Below are positions 30,502-40,315 of a DNA stretch of 64,000 bases, piece after piece. The translations under genes were made by a program, and so were the position numbers. Location of the stretch: positions 1 to 64,000 of the forward strand of contig CAUJNA010003746.1 in the NCBI GenBank assembly GCA_963377175.1. The letters are read 5' to 3'. Every line of letters starts with the position of its first letter. Positions within the stretch are counted from its first letter, which is position 1. This DNA is from Effrenium voratum (Eukaryota > Sar > Dinophyceae > Suessiales > Symbiodiniaceae). The notes beneath the pieces are model-generated. The model ran no database searches. It was given only the letters and a program-made list of their open reading frames with translations, and had not been told where the DNA came from.

Positions 30502-30633
30502 TGCTTAGCTTTGAGTGCACCGCATGTCGTGGTGTGCCACACGGTTTCCGATGTTTTCCTCAATCATGAAAGAACATGATTTGGCAAAGACCTTGATGCC
30601 GCAGGCGTCTCATGGAGTCAAAATAAGTTAGCA
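30502..30633 (+). repeat. 3' LTR of element B
   Basis: 132 bases, identical to 11663-11792 apart from a 2-base insertion, followed by the CTTTC target duplication (30634-30638). Confidence 0.95.
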
Positions 30634-30638
30634 CTTTC

Positions 30639-32214
30639 GGATCTCAGCTATAACCACAAAGGATCCGCTTGAAGTTCCTGTTGTGGTCAACTAAGATGAG
30701 TCCGAGTTGTTACTTTTGAAGACACTTGAGAGCCCACACTTGTGGTACGACACGGAGTTTCCAAGAGAACTTGAACTTGCTGGTATGACAAAGGAGATGA
30801 AGTCGATGTTGGACTTTGACGTGATTGAAGAGGTCAGTGTCGATCAACTTACGCAAGAGCAACTTAACGGCGCGATCTCTTCGCGTTGGGTTAAGACTTG
30901 CAAACCTGATGGCACTGTGCGTTGCAGACTTGTTGTGCGTGGATTTGACCAAAAGGTTGAAGACTTGGACGACACGTTTGCAAGCGCTCCGTCACTTGTC
31001 ACTTTGAAGTTATTGTTGACACTTGCATCTTCTTTCAACTGGACTGTCACTTGCGCTGACATATCCACGGCTTTCCTTATGCGCTTATCACTGGCGAGGA
31101 AATACTTGTTATTCCTCCGCTGGAGTACTACCCTGAAGGGAAGACTTTGTGGAAGTTGAAGCGTGCGCTGTATGGATTGCGTAACGCACCAAGACTTTGG
31201 CAAGACCACTTCGCCTCAGTCATGGAGCGTAACAACTTTCAAAGAATGAAGAGCGATCTGAACTTGTATGTGCACAAAGCCAAGGGACTTTACGTGTTGG
31301 CGTATGTTGATGACTTGATGTTCTTTGGTTGCAAACCTGATGTTGATGACTTGATTAGCATCTTGCGGAAGGAGTTGATCTTGAAGGTGACAGGTGAACG
31401 TACTGAAGGCAGCCAAGTTACTTTTCTTGGTAGGAACATCAGGCGAACAGGTGATTTCATTGAGCTTTCAATGTCTGAGTCGTATGTTGAGAACATTGTG
31501 AAGGAACTTGACTTGTTGAATGCTAAGCCTGCGCTTACCCCTGGAACTGACACTTTGAAAACCAAAGGTGTTTCGGAACCACTTTCCAAGGATGAACGCA
31601 AGAGGTACAGGCGACTTGTTGGTCAACTTTTGTGGTTGTGCAATGTTCGGTGTGATATCATGTTTGCTGTGAAGGAACTTTCACGGGGACTTTCAGCACC
31701 AACAACTGACCACTGGGCGCGACCTCGTCACTTAGGTCGATACCTTCTTGGCACAAAGCGCTTCACGCAGCACTTGGCGCCTACAGTCAGACTTCACGAC
31801 AAGCGCAGGTCACTTGACATCAACACGTACGTAGATTCGGACTGGGCCGGGTGTCGCGACACCCGCCGTAGCACTTCAGGAGTAGCCCTGTTTGTACTTG
31901 GTGTGAACTTGCTGTCGCATAGCCGCACGCAAGCAACTGTGGCACTTAGCAGCGGGGAAGCCGAACTTGATGCTATCGGGGCTGGGGCTTCTGATGCCTT
32001 GTTTGTTCGCTCACTCGTACTTGAGTCAAGACTTTTTGAAAAAGCCAACTTGACAGTCCACACGGACTCGTCAGCTGGCAAAAGCATGGCAGGACGTTTT
32101 GGGACTTCCAGAAAGACGAAGCATGTTGAGCTTCGCCACTTGTACATGCAGGAGCTTGTCCAGTTATGCGAAAGTGGGTTCGGCAAGAACGGGGAACCTC
32201 AACATCCGAAATGA
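30639..32214 (+). pseudogene. pol: Element A RT and RNase H
   Basis: This is the continuation of A after B. Two overlapping frames (30707-31159 and 31147-32214) show one frameshift near 31090-31150. RT: SRWVKTCKPDGTVRCRLVVRG, CADISTAFL (first Asp), LKRALYGLRNAPRLWQDHF, AYVDDLMFF (Asp pair at about 31300). RNase H: TYVDSDWAGCRDTRRSTSG, LSSGEAELDA, VHTDSSAGKSM, TKHVELRHLYMQELV. Apart from the frameshift the sequence is well kept. The Leu codon choice is striking: CTT after A-ending codons and TTG after AC-ending codons, so that ACTT forms again and again. Confidence 0.88.
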
Positions 32215-33765
32215 AAAACGAAAATCCACCCAGGGCGCCTGTTCTGAGTCCCTCACTTCTTGAATGCGAAAACCTGGGTTGGACAGTTGTATCGTCTTCC
32301 TTATCCACACTTGGGATAAGCGCTTGCCTACCTTAGGACTTTTTGCATGATGATCTCCCATGTAGTTGCATGACCCCGCTTTCTCACCTAAGCTCTAATT
32401 CAGTGGGTTTGCCGTTTTGCAGTAGAACTGTTTTGAGTTGCATGAGTGAACTTTTGTGACGCCGCCGTCGTCACCTTTTTTGTGACTTTCACTGATCCTG
32501 TTTGCACTCGTGGATGGTTTGACTTCACACCGGATAGAGCAGGACTTTGGGTCCTTGCCAACTTTTGCGGTATATCTACCTTGCCATGAGCTCTGAGGAC
32601 GAGTCTCGAGGCAACAACCTCACTTTGAGGGGATTGCCCACGCACTTTGCGACTTTTTTCCAACTACAACAAGTGGCATGACTTTCGGTCCTTCACTGAG
32701 ACTTTGCGTCAAGAACATCAACTTGAACAAGTTTGGAAGCCTGAGATCGAGCACTTTGGCAACTTTGCTGGGCGCTGGTTGGATGAAGACATCATGGGAC
32801 GACTTTTTCCTGAGAAGGCCAATCCGCAGGTATACACAAGGGCGGAACTTTCTGTTTTCCAGCGGACTTCTGGCTTCATATACCATCAGGAACTTTTCCA
32901 AGGTGTGCCACCAATTTTGCCCCAGCACACTTACTGCAACTTTCAGCTGTGGTTGACTTTGCGAAGGATCACTTTTGATGAATTTGTGATCCAGCCTCTA
33001 CTGGAGAGAGGTACCTTTGATTTGGGCCCGGAGCAACTTCCATGGACAGGAGGAATGCCCAACTTTACATTTTCACCACGCTCGTCTTACCTTTTCTTCA
33101 CTTTCAATCTGGGAATCAGCACGCATGAAGGCAAATACTTTCAACTTGTCGCTGATTCTGATGTGGTGACTTTTTGAGTTCGGCCCTCATGGAGTACTTT
33201 CAACAATTGGAGGCAGCAAGGGCGACTTTGGAACCCACACTGGCATGACTTTTTGCTAGTTGTTCCAAAGTTCACATTGAACTTTGCTGACAGCCGGGAT
33301 CGAGGCGCTTTGAACGGACTTGTCGTCCTGAGGACTCATGAGAAGTCTTACACTTTGGTTCACAGGTTGGAGTTTGAATTCAGTCGAAGTGAACTTTATT
33401 CGTGACATGCGTCTTCCAGTCCAATGCCCAGAGGCGGACTTCTGCAGGCCCTGAAAAAATTCCAATGGACTTTTTGTACCATGCTTTGAGAGCACGACTT
33501 TAGGCACTTTGCGTGCGAGAAGAGATTTTGCAAGTTGGAGCTTTTGCAAGCCTCAGATGGATCAAGTCACTCAGACTTTCCATCAATGTCAGAGAATATT
33601 TTTGACGGCAGACACTTTGTGTGGCGCCTGCGTCGCACTTTGCTAGATGCTCAATACCTTCTCTGTGGTTTGTACTTTTGCGAGTGAGATCTTTGAGACT
33701 CTGATCGAAATGCACTTTTCTGTCAACTTTGCATTGGTGTTGTCTGCATACAAACTTTGTATGCA
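32215..33765 (+). other. Element A 3' region with a 176-codon frame of unknown nature
   Basis: 1.55 kb between the RNase H end and the 3' LTR, longer than usual for copia. One open frame, 32647-33177, encodes 176 residues rich in Phe, Leu and Thr. I do not recognise it, and its composition follows from the ACTT repetition. From 32641 to 33780 I count 39 ACTT and about 7 of the complement AAGT. Either the region held an extra gene now broken, or it is a long untranslated region carrying the repeated motif. Confidence 0.55.
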
Positions 33766-33768
33766 TCC

Positions 33769-33777
33769 AAGGGGGCG
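33769..33777 (+). other. Polypurine tract of element A
   Basis: AAGGGGGCG ends one base before the 3' LTR, giving the expected priming site for plus-strand synthesis. Confidence 0.7.
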
Positions 33778-33943
33778 TGCCAAAATGGATGCACTTTTCC
33801 TCCTTCATGCATGGTTCAGTACTTGCATGGATTGCCAACTTTGGTTGGCTCAAGCCTGCGAGAGTGAAAGGATCGCTGCTAACTTTCAGAGTCACTTTAG
33901 GGTGATCTGTTAGTTTAGGTACTTCGGTACCTGAGATTTTTCA
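33778..33943 (+). repeat. 3' LTR of element A
   Basis: 166 bases, TGCCAAAATGG...GATTTTTCA. It differs from the 5' copy by about five substitutions and the loss of a 7-base duplication. GTTTG follows at 33944-33948. Confidence 0.92.
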
Positions 33944-34050
33944 GTTTGTCTGTCTGTCTGTCTGTCTGTTTGTTTGTTTGTTTGTTTGCTGGTTTGCTGG
34001 TTTGCTGGTTTGTTTGTTTGTTTGTTTGTTTGTTTGTTTGTTTGTTTCTT
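33944..34050. repeat. (GTCT)n/(GTTT)n microsatellite, right flank of A
   Basis: Simple repeat resumes right after A: GTTT, then GTCT units, then GTTT/GCTG units. Together with 5632-6041 it formed one tract before A inserted. Confidence 0.88.
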
Positions 34051-35530
34051 GCTCTGTGTCGTTTTGGACTAGTTCCTTTCTTTTGGTTTCTTCGGTTCTT
34101 TGATGTTTTGTTTGCCGTGCTGGTCTCTTTGTTGGCGTTTTGCTGTTGAATTCCATGTGTTGCTCTCTTTTTTACCGTTTCGTGTCACTTTGTTTTGGTT
34201 TCTATTGGCTTCCAGGTCTCCTCTGTTTTCCGGATTCCCTTTTGTGTCTGATGTGTTGGGTCTTAGGAACGAAGAACAGCCTATGAGAAAGCAATCAGAA
34301 GGCGATCGCCGGTTCTTAAAACAAGTAAGGCAGAGAAAGCGCAGATTTAGGTGATTGAACGACATTCCTAGGTAAACAAAATGCATGAGAAGTTGTCTGC
34401 CACAGTGCGATTCACGGAGTTTCAGATATATGTTTGTTGTTCTCAACGGGTGTTGGGCGGGCCTCATTTTGATTTTACCCTCCTGAAAATTATCATGAAG
34501 CCCGACACGGGGACTTTGCCCTTGGATGCCCTTAATAACCCACAAAATTTGGAACCTCGCTGAAGGTTTCTTCAGGAATCAATCACTACCCAGGCGGCCT
34601 CTTTTAAGGCAAGCTCCCAAAACGCCCAACACGCTAAACACTCCAAGCCTGAATTCCCCCCCTCACCATAAGCCCGATGCTTCCTTCCAACACTTAAAGC
34701 AGAAGCCACCAAGTGGTTCCACTTCAGACTTTCATGGGTGGAAGGAGTTGGACTAATGTTCCCTAGCTAAATTAAGTACATAGGGGAAGAACTCATTGCG
34801 CCGCAACAATTTAGTAGTATTGCCTAGGACGGGTCGCTGGAGGCCCGTCACCAATCACAGATTAGGCCGGCGGTTTTCCAACCCTTTGGTGATCTGGTAA
34901 ACAAGGTGCTTACACTTTTGCAGGTGTCCCTTTATGTTCAGCCAATAAAGAGGTCAGAGAAACAAGCTCATGGGAATTTCGAGGTTTGGGTCCTACTGTG
35001 CCTTTGCGGTGTGTGAATTCTACAAACGTGCGGAGAGACATGGAGGGTCTCACCAGGCGCTGGACTACGCGGGCTGCGTGCTGAACAACTGGGAGCGCAT
35101 CGACCCTTTGGGCCCTGTGAGCCCCCAGCGCCCCGACGCGCAACGAGCGGGGGATTTCCGAAACATTGGACAAGGCTTTGTCGAGCTTTGGGTCATGTAT
35201 CGAGAGAAGGTTTATCTTTGGCCAGTGGACCCTTGACCACTGGGTGTTGGCTGGGGAGCTCAAGCTTCCCTGGAGATCCAGGTTCCAGCCCCCCAATGTT
35301 CTCTTTGCATAGAGCCGAAGCTGTGAGGAACGTGCGGCTACTGCGGCGGTTTACGGGCCTTGTGGACGAGGAGTGGTTTTTCAAGACCCACATCATCATT
35401 GAGGTGCTTGGGCGAGCGTTGTGCGGTGTGACACGGAGCAGCAGGCCATCCATGGTTCAGAATCCTCAAAACAAATCAAACGCAAGGCTTTCTGCGAGAA
35501 CAGAAACTGGGCAGCTGCGGAGATTAGGGG
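34051..35530. other. Unassigned DNA between the two retrotransposon nests
   Basis: About 1.5 kb without a supported gene. Short frames such as 34970-35236 (88 codons) have no recognisable domain. No LTR, RNA gene or repeat was identified. This is the only sizeable part right of 6 kb that is not clearly mobile-element or simple-repeat DNA. Confidence 0.5.
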
Positions 35531-36036
<506 letters not shown>

Positions 36037-36388
36037 TGTTAAAACCCTCCTGGCCCCGTGCCTAAATTGGGAAGCTGTTCTGAGGTCCGTGTTGGTGTTG
36101 GTTACATTGTTCCATTGATTGCCAAATTTGGCTCAAGTCACAAGTAGGGCTCAAGGTCTTGCATGAACTAAGTTTGTACGTGATCGACCATAGAGAGTGG
36201 AAAATACTTCATTCGCGCTGCAGCTGCCAGGAACACCATCATGGTTATTGGTTCTTATCCCTTACAACAGTTTACACGGGTTCGGCTATAACGGTTTGAC
36301 CGTATACACCTTTCTACGTGGTTGGGTACAAAGCTGGAGGGCTCGGTGGACAGCGTCCCACGGGACGTCACCTTGCCGTCTCTTGACA
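36037..36388 (+). repeat. 5' LTR of element D
   Basis: 352 bases, TG...CA. Its reverse complement matches both E LTRs. A spliced-leader-like core GCCAAATTTGGCTCAAG lies at 36121-36137. Confidence 0.9.
36121..36137 (+). promoter_or_regulatory. Spliced-leader-like core in the D LTR
   Basis: GCCAAATTTGGCTCAAG against the dinoflagellate leader 3' half GCCATTTTGGCTCAAG: the last 12 bases (TTTGGCTCAAG with one more T) agree. The next bases are TCAC rather than a GT donor, so this is not a leader RNA gene. Confidence 0.55.
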
Positions 36389-36400
36389 AGTTATCAGCCG
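36389..36400 (+). other. Primer-binding site of element D
   Basis: AGTTATCAGCCG follows the LTR; E has GGTTATCAGCCG at the same place. It is related to, but not the same as, the TGGTATC-type site of A and B, so a different primer tRNA or tRNA part may be used. Confidence 0.55.
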
Positions 36401-36486
36401 TATCGGCAAGCTCTACACTGGACGGAGAGACAGCTGGTTTATTGCGGGTACAGGAACTATAGAGGGACAATAACCTACACGGTACA

Positions 36487-37962
36487 ATGGCATCTTCAGC
36501 GAGCCCAAGTACTGCAACTTTTGGGAACGACAGCTCAGAGGGATCCAATGGATCGATGGCCCTTCCTGCGGTGATGGACATGGTTGCAGATTCACAGGAC
36601 GAACCTGCGAGCGGAGGATCCGCGCTATTCAGCGACATGTCTACACCTACGAGGTCATGGAAACAGATTGCTGTTCATCAGGAGTCGAAGCAAAGAGAGT
36701 CTCCACCAAGCAGATCATCATCTTCGCCTGCGACACCGCGGACGTCGCAGAAGGGCGTGAGGTCAACATCGAAAGGTGGGAGGTCCAAGTCACCCACGAG
36801 TGCCGAGTTTCGCGCCGCGATAAAAGAGAAGAATATGATGGAGATGGAGATCGGGGAGTATCAGAAGACACTTGATGAAATGTCTGCAGCAATGGCGAAT
36901 CTTCACCAAGAAGACTATGGGAGCACCATCCGGATCCAAGAGCTGGAGAGACGATGTGAGATTGCCAGCAAGCAATCGGGACATCTTGTAAGTCATCACC
37001 AACACCATATGGCGGAGGCCTGGCGCAAGTTTGAGGAGGAAGCCCAACAGATGCGCAAGGTGGAAATAAACGCATATCAATACGGGGAGAAGAAGGACAT
37101 GGAGTCGAATGTTATGATGCTACAGATGAGACAAGCTGAGGGAACTATAATGGAGCAGAAACGGGAAATTGCAGTGATGAGATCCTATATGGCAAGCGAG
37201 AAGTCGGCTGCACAGGAATCAGCAATACATGCAAATCAGATACACCGTGAGGCTTCGCAACAGATATCAGTTTATCAGCAACAGATCAGAGGTATTGAAT
37301 CGTCTACATCTATCGAGAAGTTCAACGAAGAGGAGATGGTTCGAAGTCTGAAATCACAGTTGGAACATGCACTTGTCAAGCGCCCCGAGACGTACTCGAT
37401 GGAGGACTCCAGGGAGCAGCTGATGACGAGACTGAATGACGTTACGACTTTCGCAGAGCAAGAATCGAAAAGAGCAGAGTGTTTGCTTCGCGAGAAGGAA
37501 GAGATCATCAAACAGTATGAATCCGACGTGTCGAAGAAGAACCAGATGATTGCTATCGAAGGTGGTCATCGTCAGGATGCAATCTTGGAATTGGCCCAGG
37601 TCAGAGAAGCAAAACCAGAAGAACGGTGCACGATGGACGAGAAATCGAAAGAGGCCGAGTACTGGAAGATGACAGCCAAAGAAGTGTATGACGAGTACCT
37701 CGAGGAGATGCGCGAACTTCAGGGACAACTGAAGGAGCGGGAGGCGACGCTCAAACATGAAGAGAGCTTCGTTCGTCAGCTCGATGCGGATAATGAGGAG
37801 CTCAGGACACTCAAGAAGCTGGAGACACAGGAAGCCTCGAGCAGTAAAGATGGACATCGTGAACGAGCAGTAGTGAAACGCGCTGAGGGAGGACCCCAAA
37901 CTAGTTCGGCTAGGGAAGACAAGAAGGTGACTGGGTTATATCGTGATCATCATCTAATCTGA
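36487..37962 (+). pseudogene. gag: Element D gag N-terminal half (long coiled coil)
   Basis: 491 codons from ATG 36487 (MASSASPSTATFGNDSSEG). After a Ser/Pro-rich head with TPRTSQKGVRSTSKGGRSKSP (residues 75-100) the rest is one long helical, heptad-rich region (about 105-460) heavy in Glu, Gln, Lys and Met. A gag that starts with 350 residues of coiled coil is unusual and suggests filament or lattice self-assembly (inference). Relative to E, the frame is lost near 37930 and ends early at 37962; the sequence resumes in another frame at 37981-38226 and 38189. Confidence 0.82.
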
Positions 37963-38188
37963 TCCCTAAATTCGTCGCTAGTGCCAGGTTCGATTCTCTT
38001 TCCGTGTTTCGGTGATCCAATGATCGATGTACTATCACAGATGCAAGGGGTTGTTGGGCGTGTCCCACAATCCGCTGCTACGACTGGTGGTGGTGGTAAT
38101 GGAGGTGGAAACGACGGTACTACACCCCCATTGGATTACGGTGGATTCTCGCCCAATGGAAATCGACAAGGGCCAGATCGACGATTAA

Positions 38189-39973
38189 TTGAGCCTAACA
38201 GGTGGTGGGGGAGGACCTCCAGGTGATCCACCCGACGATGAGGACGAGGATGACGACGACGAAGAGGATGAGGAGGACGAGGAAGAAGAAGAAGATGACA
38301 ATCGGACACGGAGGGGGCGCAGAAGATTGAGGAATGATCGCGAGATCAAGAACGAGAGACCGAGGATTTCAAGGAAGGAAGCTGAGAGGGTATCTATTCC
38401 CCCTTGGCCAAAGATCCATCAGCTCGACAACTGGAAAGTGCAATTGCTGATGAATGTTCTAAGCGCATGCGCAGATCCAGATACCGACACATGGACGAAA
38501 TGGTTGGAACAGGCTCTTGGGTTAAACCCAGACCTCAATCTGCTGAGCGACTCCGGCGGCGATAGATTCGCTACAATAGATATCAAAATGGCCATGGGAA
38601 TGCAGAACATGTTGAGACAGGCACCTGACGAAGCCAAAGACGTGTACCTCGACGCTACGCGACACTCGGAACTACGACATCAACAAGGGGTGATCGTGAA
38701 GGGACAAGAGTTGGTGGCATTGGTTATGCAATCATTCAGGACATCTGATCGAACGGACCTTGTCTACCACATCGAGCACTTATTCAACCTCGACTTCCCT
38801 GGAGACAAGAATTTGGTTGCATTCAGGAACAAGTGGTATGATTTGCTGCTGAAGATGAGGAGCGAGGATAGACCCAGCATGCTGGCTCTCAGAGATATTC
38901 TATACAGGAAGATCAAAGGGAGCAGGAAGATGGAATTTGGTCTGAATGCCTATCAGCGGCTGCCAGACAAACATCCTCAAAAGTCGTATGAATTCTTACT
39001 GGCATTGATCGACCACCAAATCAAATCGGATCGAGAGGATCTGATGCTTGACATGAAGGAGAAGTCGGTCAAGTCAATGATGAGATCAGGCGGCAAAGAT
39101 GCAGCTCCGGCTGCTGGCAAGCAGGAGGGCCAGGGTGGCAAAGGCAAGAAGGGGAAATCCAATGGACCTGACGCCGCTCCTGTGCTCCCGAAGGCCAAGG
39201 CAAAGGGTCACGCTGGCAAGAGCGGCAAGTCCGACGGTGCCAACGACAGAGGCAAGAGTCCGAGTGGAAACAAAGAGAACCCATGTTGGTATCACTTCAA
39301 AGCGGAGAAGGGATGCGTGAAGGGAAATGAATGCACATTTTTCTCACAGCAAGAAGACGGAACACAAGCTGGAGAACAAAAAGGGAAAGGTAAAGCCAAA
39401 TCCAGATCATCATCACCAAAGAAGGAAGATGGGGCATGCTTTGCGTTCCAGAAGGGAAAGTGTGAGAAGGGGAGTGCTTGCAAATATAAGCACGAGCTCA
39501 TCAAGAACATCTCAGCTCCGGCAACGTCAAGTGACAAGGCACAAGCCATGTCGAAGGCTGCCGCCAAGAACGCAGCGCCAGCGATTGTGAGAAGGGCCAT
39601 CGCCATGCCTGCGATAGTCATGAAGCAATCGGCACCTGCGGGAAAGGTCAGCTTCAAGAAGGACGTTGATCATGTCGAGCCGGACGAAACCGAGACCGTC
39701 TACCACGAACGCGATGACGATGCAATGAGTGAATCGTCAAGATGGTCTGGCGAGTCCGAGATCCCCGAGAAAATGGTATGGTTCAAAGAAGTACTCGACG
39801 TTGACGAGAACGGGGAAATCACCTATCTTGAAGACGAGAGTAGGCAATGGGGACGAAAGGGAGAGTGGTATGGCAATGGGGATGGTCCTTACCAGTACGT
39901 GCATGTCGATGAGAAGAAGCTTAAAAGCAGTGATCATCGAGAATTATCAGCCTATCAAGTCCAGCGATCATAG
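38189..39973 (+). pseudogene. gag: Element D gag C-terminal half with CCCH fingers
   Basis: An acidic run (DEDEDDDDEEDEEDEEEEED) is followed by the conserved capsid-like core (IHQLDNWKVQLLMNVLSACA; RTDLVYHIEHLFNLDFPGDK). Then come Lys/Gly-rich linkers and two CCCH zinc fingers. The first is damaged here by a T insertion near 39340 (CTFFSQQ in place of CTFSHSK), restored downstream. The second, CFAFQKGKCEKGSACKYKH, is intact (C-x7-C-x5-C-x3-H). The frame ends at TAG 39971-39973, where E has TTG, so this is a point nonsense mutation; coding continues in the same frame to 40315. Confidence 0.83.
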
Positions 39974-40315
39974 ATAAGAGCAAAGATACTGGAAGAAGTG
40001 GTGGGGGATGTATACAGAAAACACTACTTCCCGATGACCAAGGAGAGCACCATCGTGTTCGAATATGATCGAAACAAGGACGAGATCAAGGAAGCGGCCA
40101 TCGACTGGAAGAAACAGCATGGTCTGCCGAAGAATGTGTTCGCAAGGTCAGCGTGCATCAGCAAACGGGTGAAATGGTTGATGGACACCGGATGCGGTCA
40201 TGATCTCATCGGACGAGCCAAGGCAAAGAGCCTGGGTGTCGATATTGTAAAAGATGATGACGAGATTGTATTTCAGACCGCAAATGGTTCTACACATCTG
40301 ACGTGGCCAAGATAG
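39974..40315 (+). pseudogene. pol: Element D protease
   Basis: It continues gag's frame after the nonsense codon (KHYFPMTKES, EAAIDWKKQHGLPKNVF). The aspartic protease active site WLMDTGCGHDLIGRAKAKS lies at about 40172-40230 and is intact (D-T-G). A 4-base deletion near 40300, by comparison with E, shifts the frame and ends it at 40315; the following pol segment restarts at 40303 in another frame. Confidence 0.82.

Larger units (their letters stand above)
11663..30633 (+). mobile_element. Element B: copia-type LTR retrotransposon inserted in A
   Basis: Short LTRs (11663-11792 and 30502-30633) with TG...CA ends are identical except for a 2-base indel, and a CTTTC duplication flanks them. B's own length, after removing LINE C and its duplicated 16 bases, is about 6.85 kb. 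It encodes gag with a CCHC knuckle, protease, integrase, RT and RNase H, plus an extra C-terminal module. Near-identical LTRs mean recent insertion. Yet the pol region already has frameshifts and lost catalytic residues, which suggests B was copied as a defective element using proteins supplied in trans. Confidence 0.95.
6042..33943 (+). mobile_element. Element A: copia-type LTR retrotransposon, host of nested insertions
   Basis: A is bounded by direct repeats starting TGCCAAAATGGATGCAC and ending GAGATTTTTCA (6042-6215 and 33778-33943). It has a 5-bp target duplication GTTTG, a primer-binding site just after the 5' LTR and a purine run just before the 3' LTR. The order gag, DSGA protease, HHCC integrase, YVDD RT, RNase H is that of copia/Pseudoviridae. 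Subtracting element B (with one TSD copy) leaves about 8.9 kb; subtracting also the 1.4-kb insert at 7926 leaves about 7.5 kb. The LTRs differ by about five substitutions and two or three indels, and the coding part has many frameshifts, so this is the oldest layer of its nest. Its sense strand is extraordinarily rich in ACTT (see findings). Confidence 0.93.

Noticed and set aside
36121..36137. Spliced-leader RNA gene
   Set aside because: The leader-like core is not followed by a GT donor and sits within an LTR.
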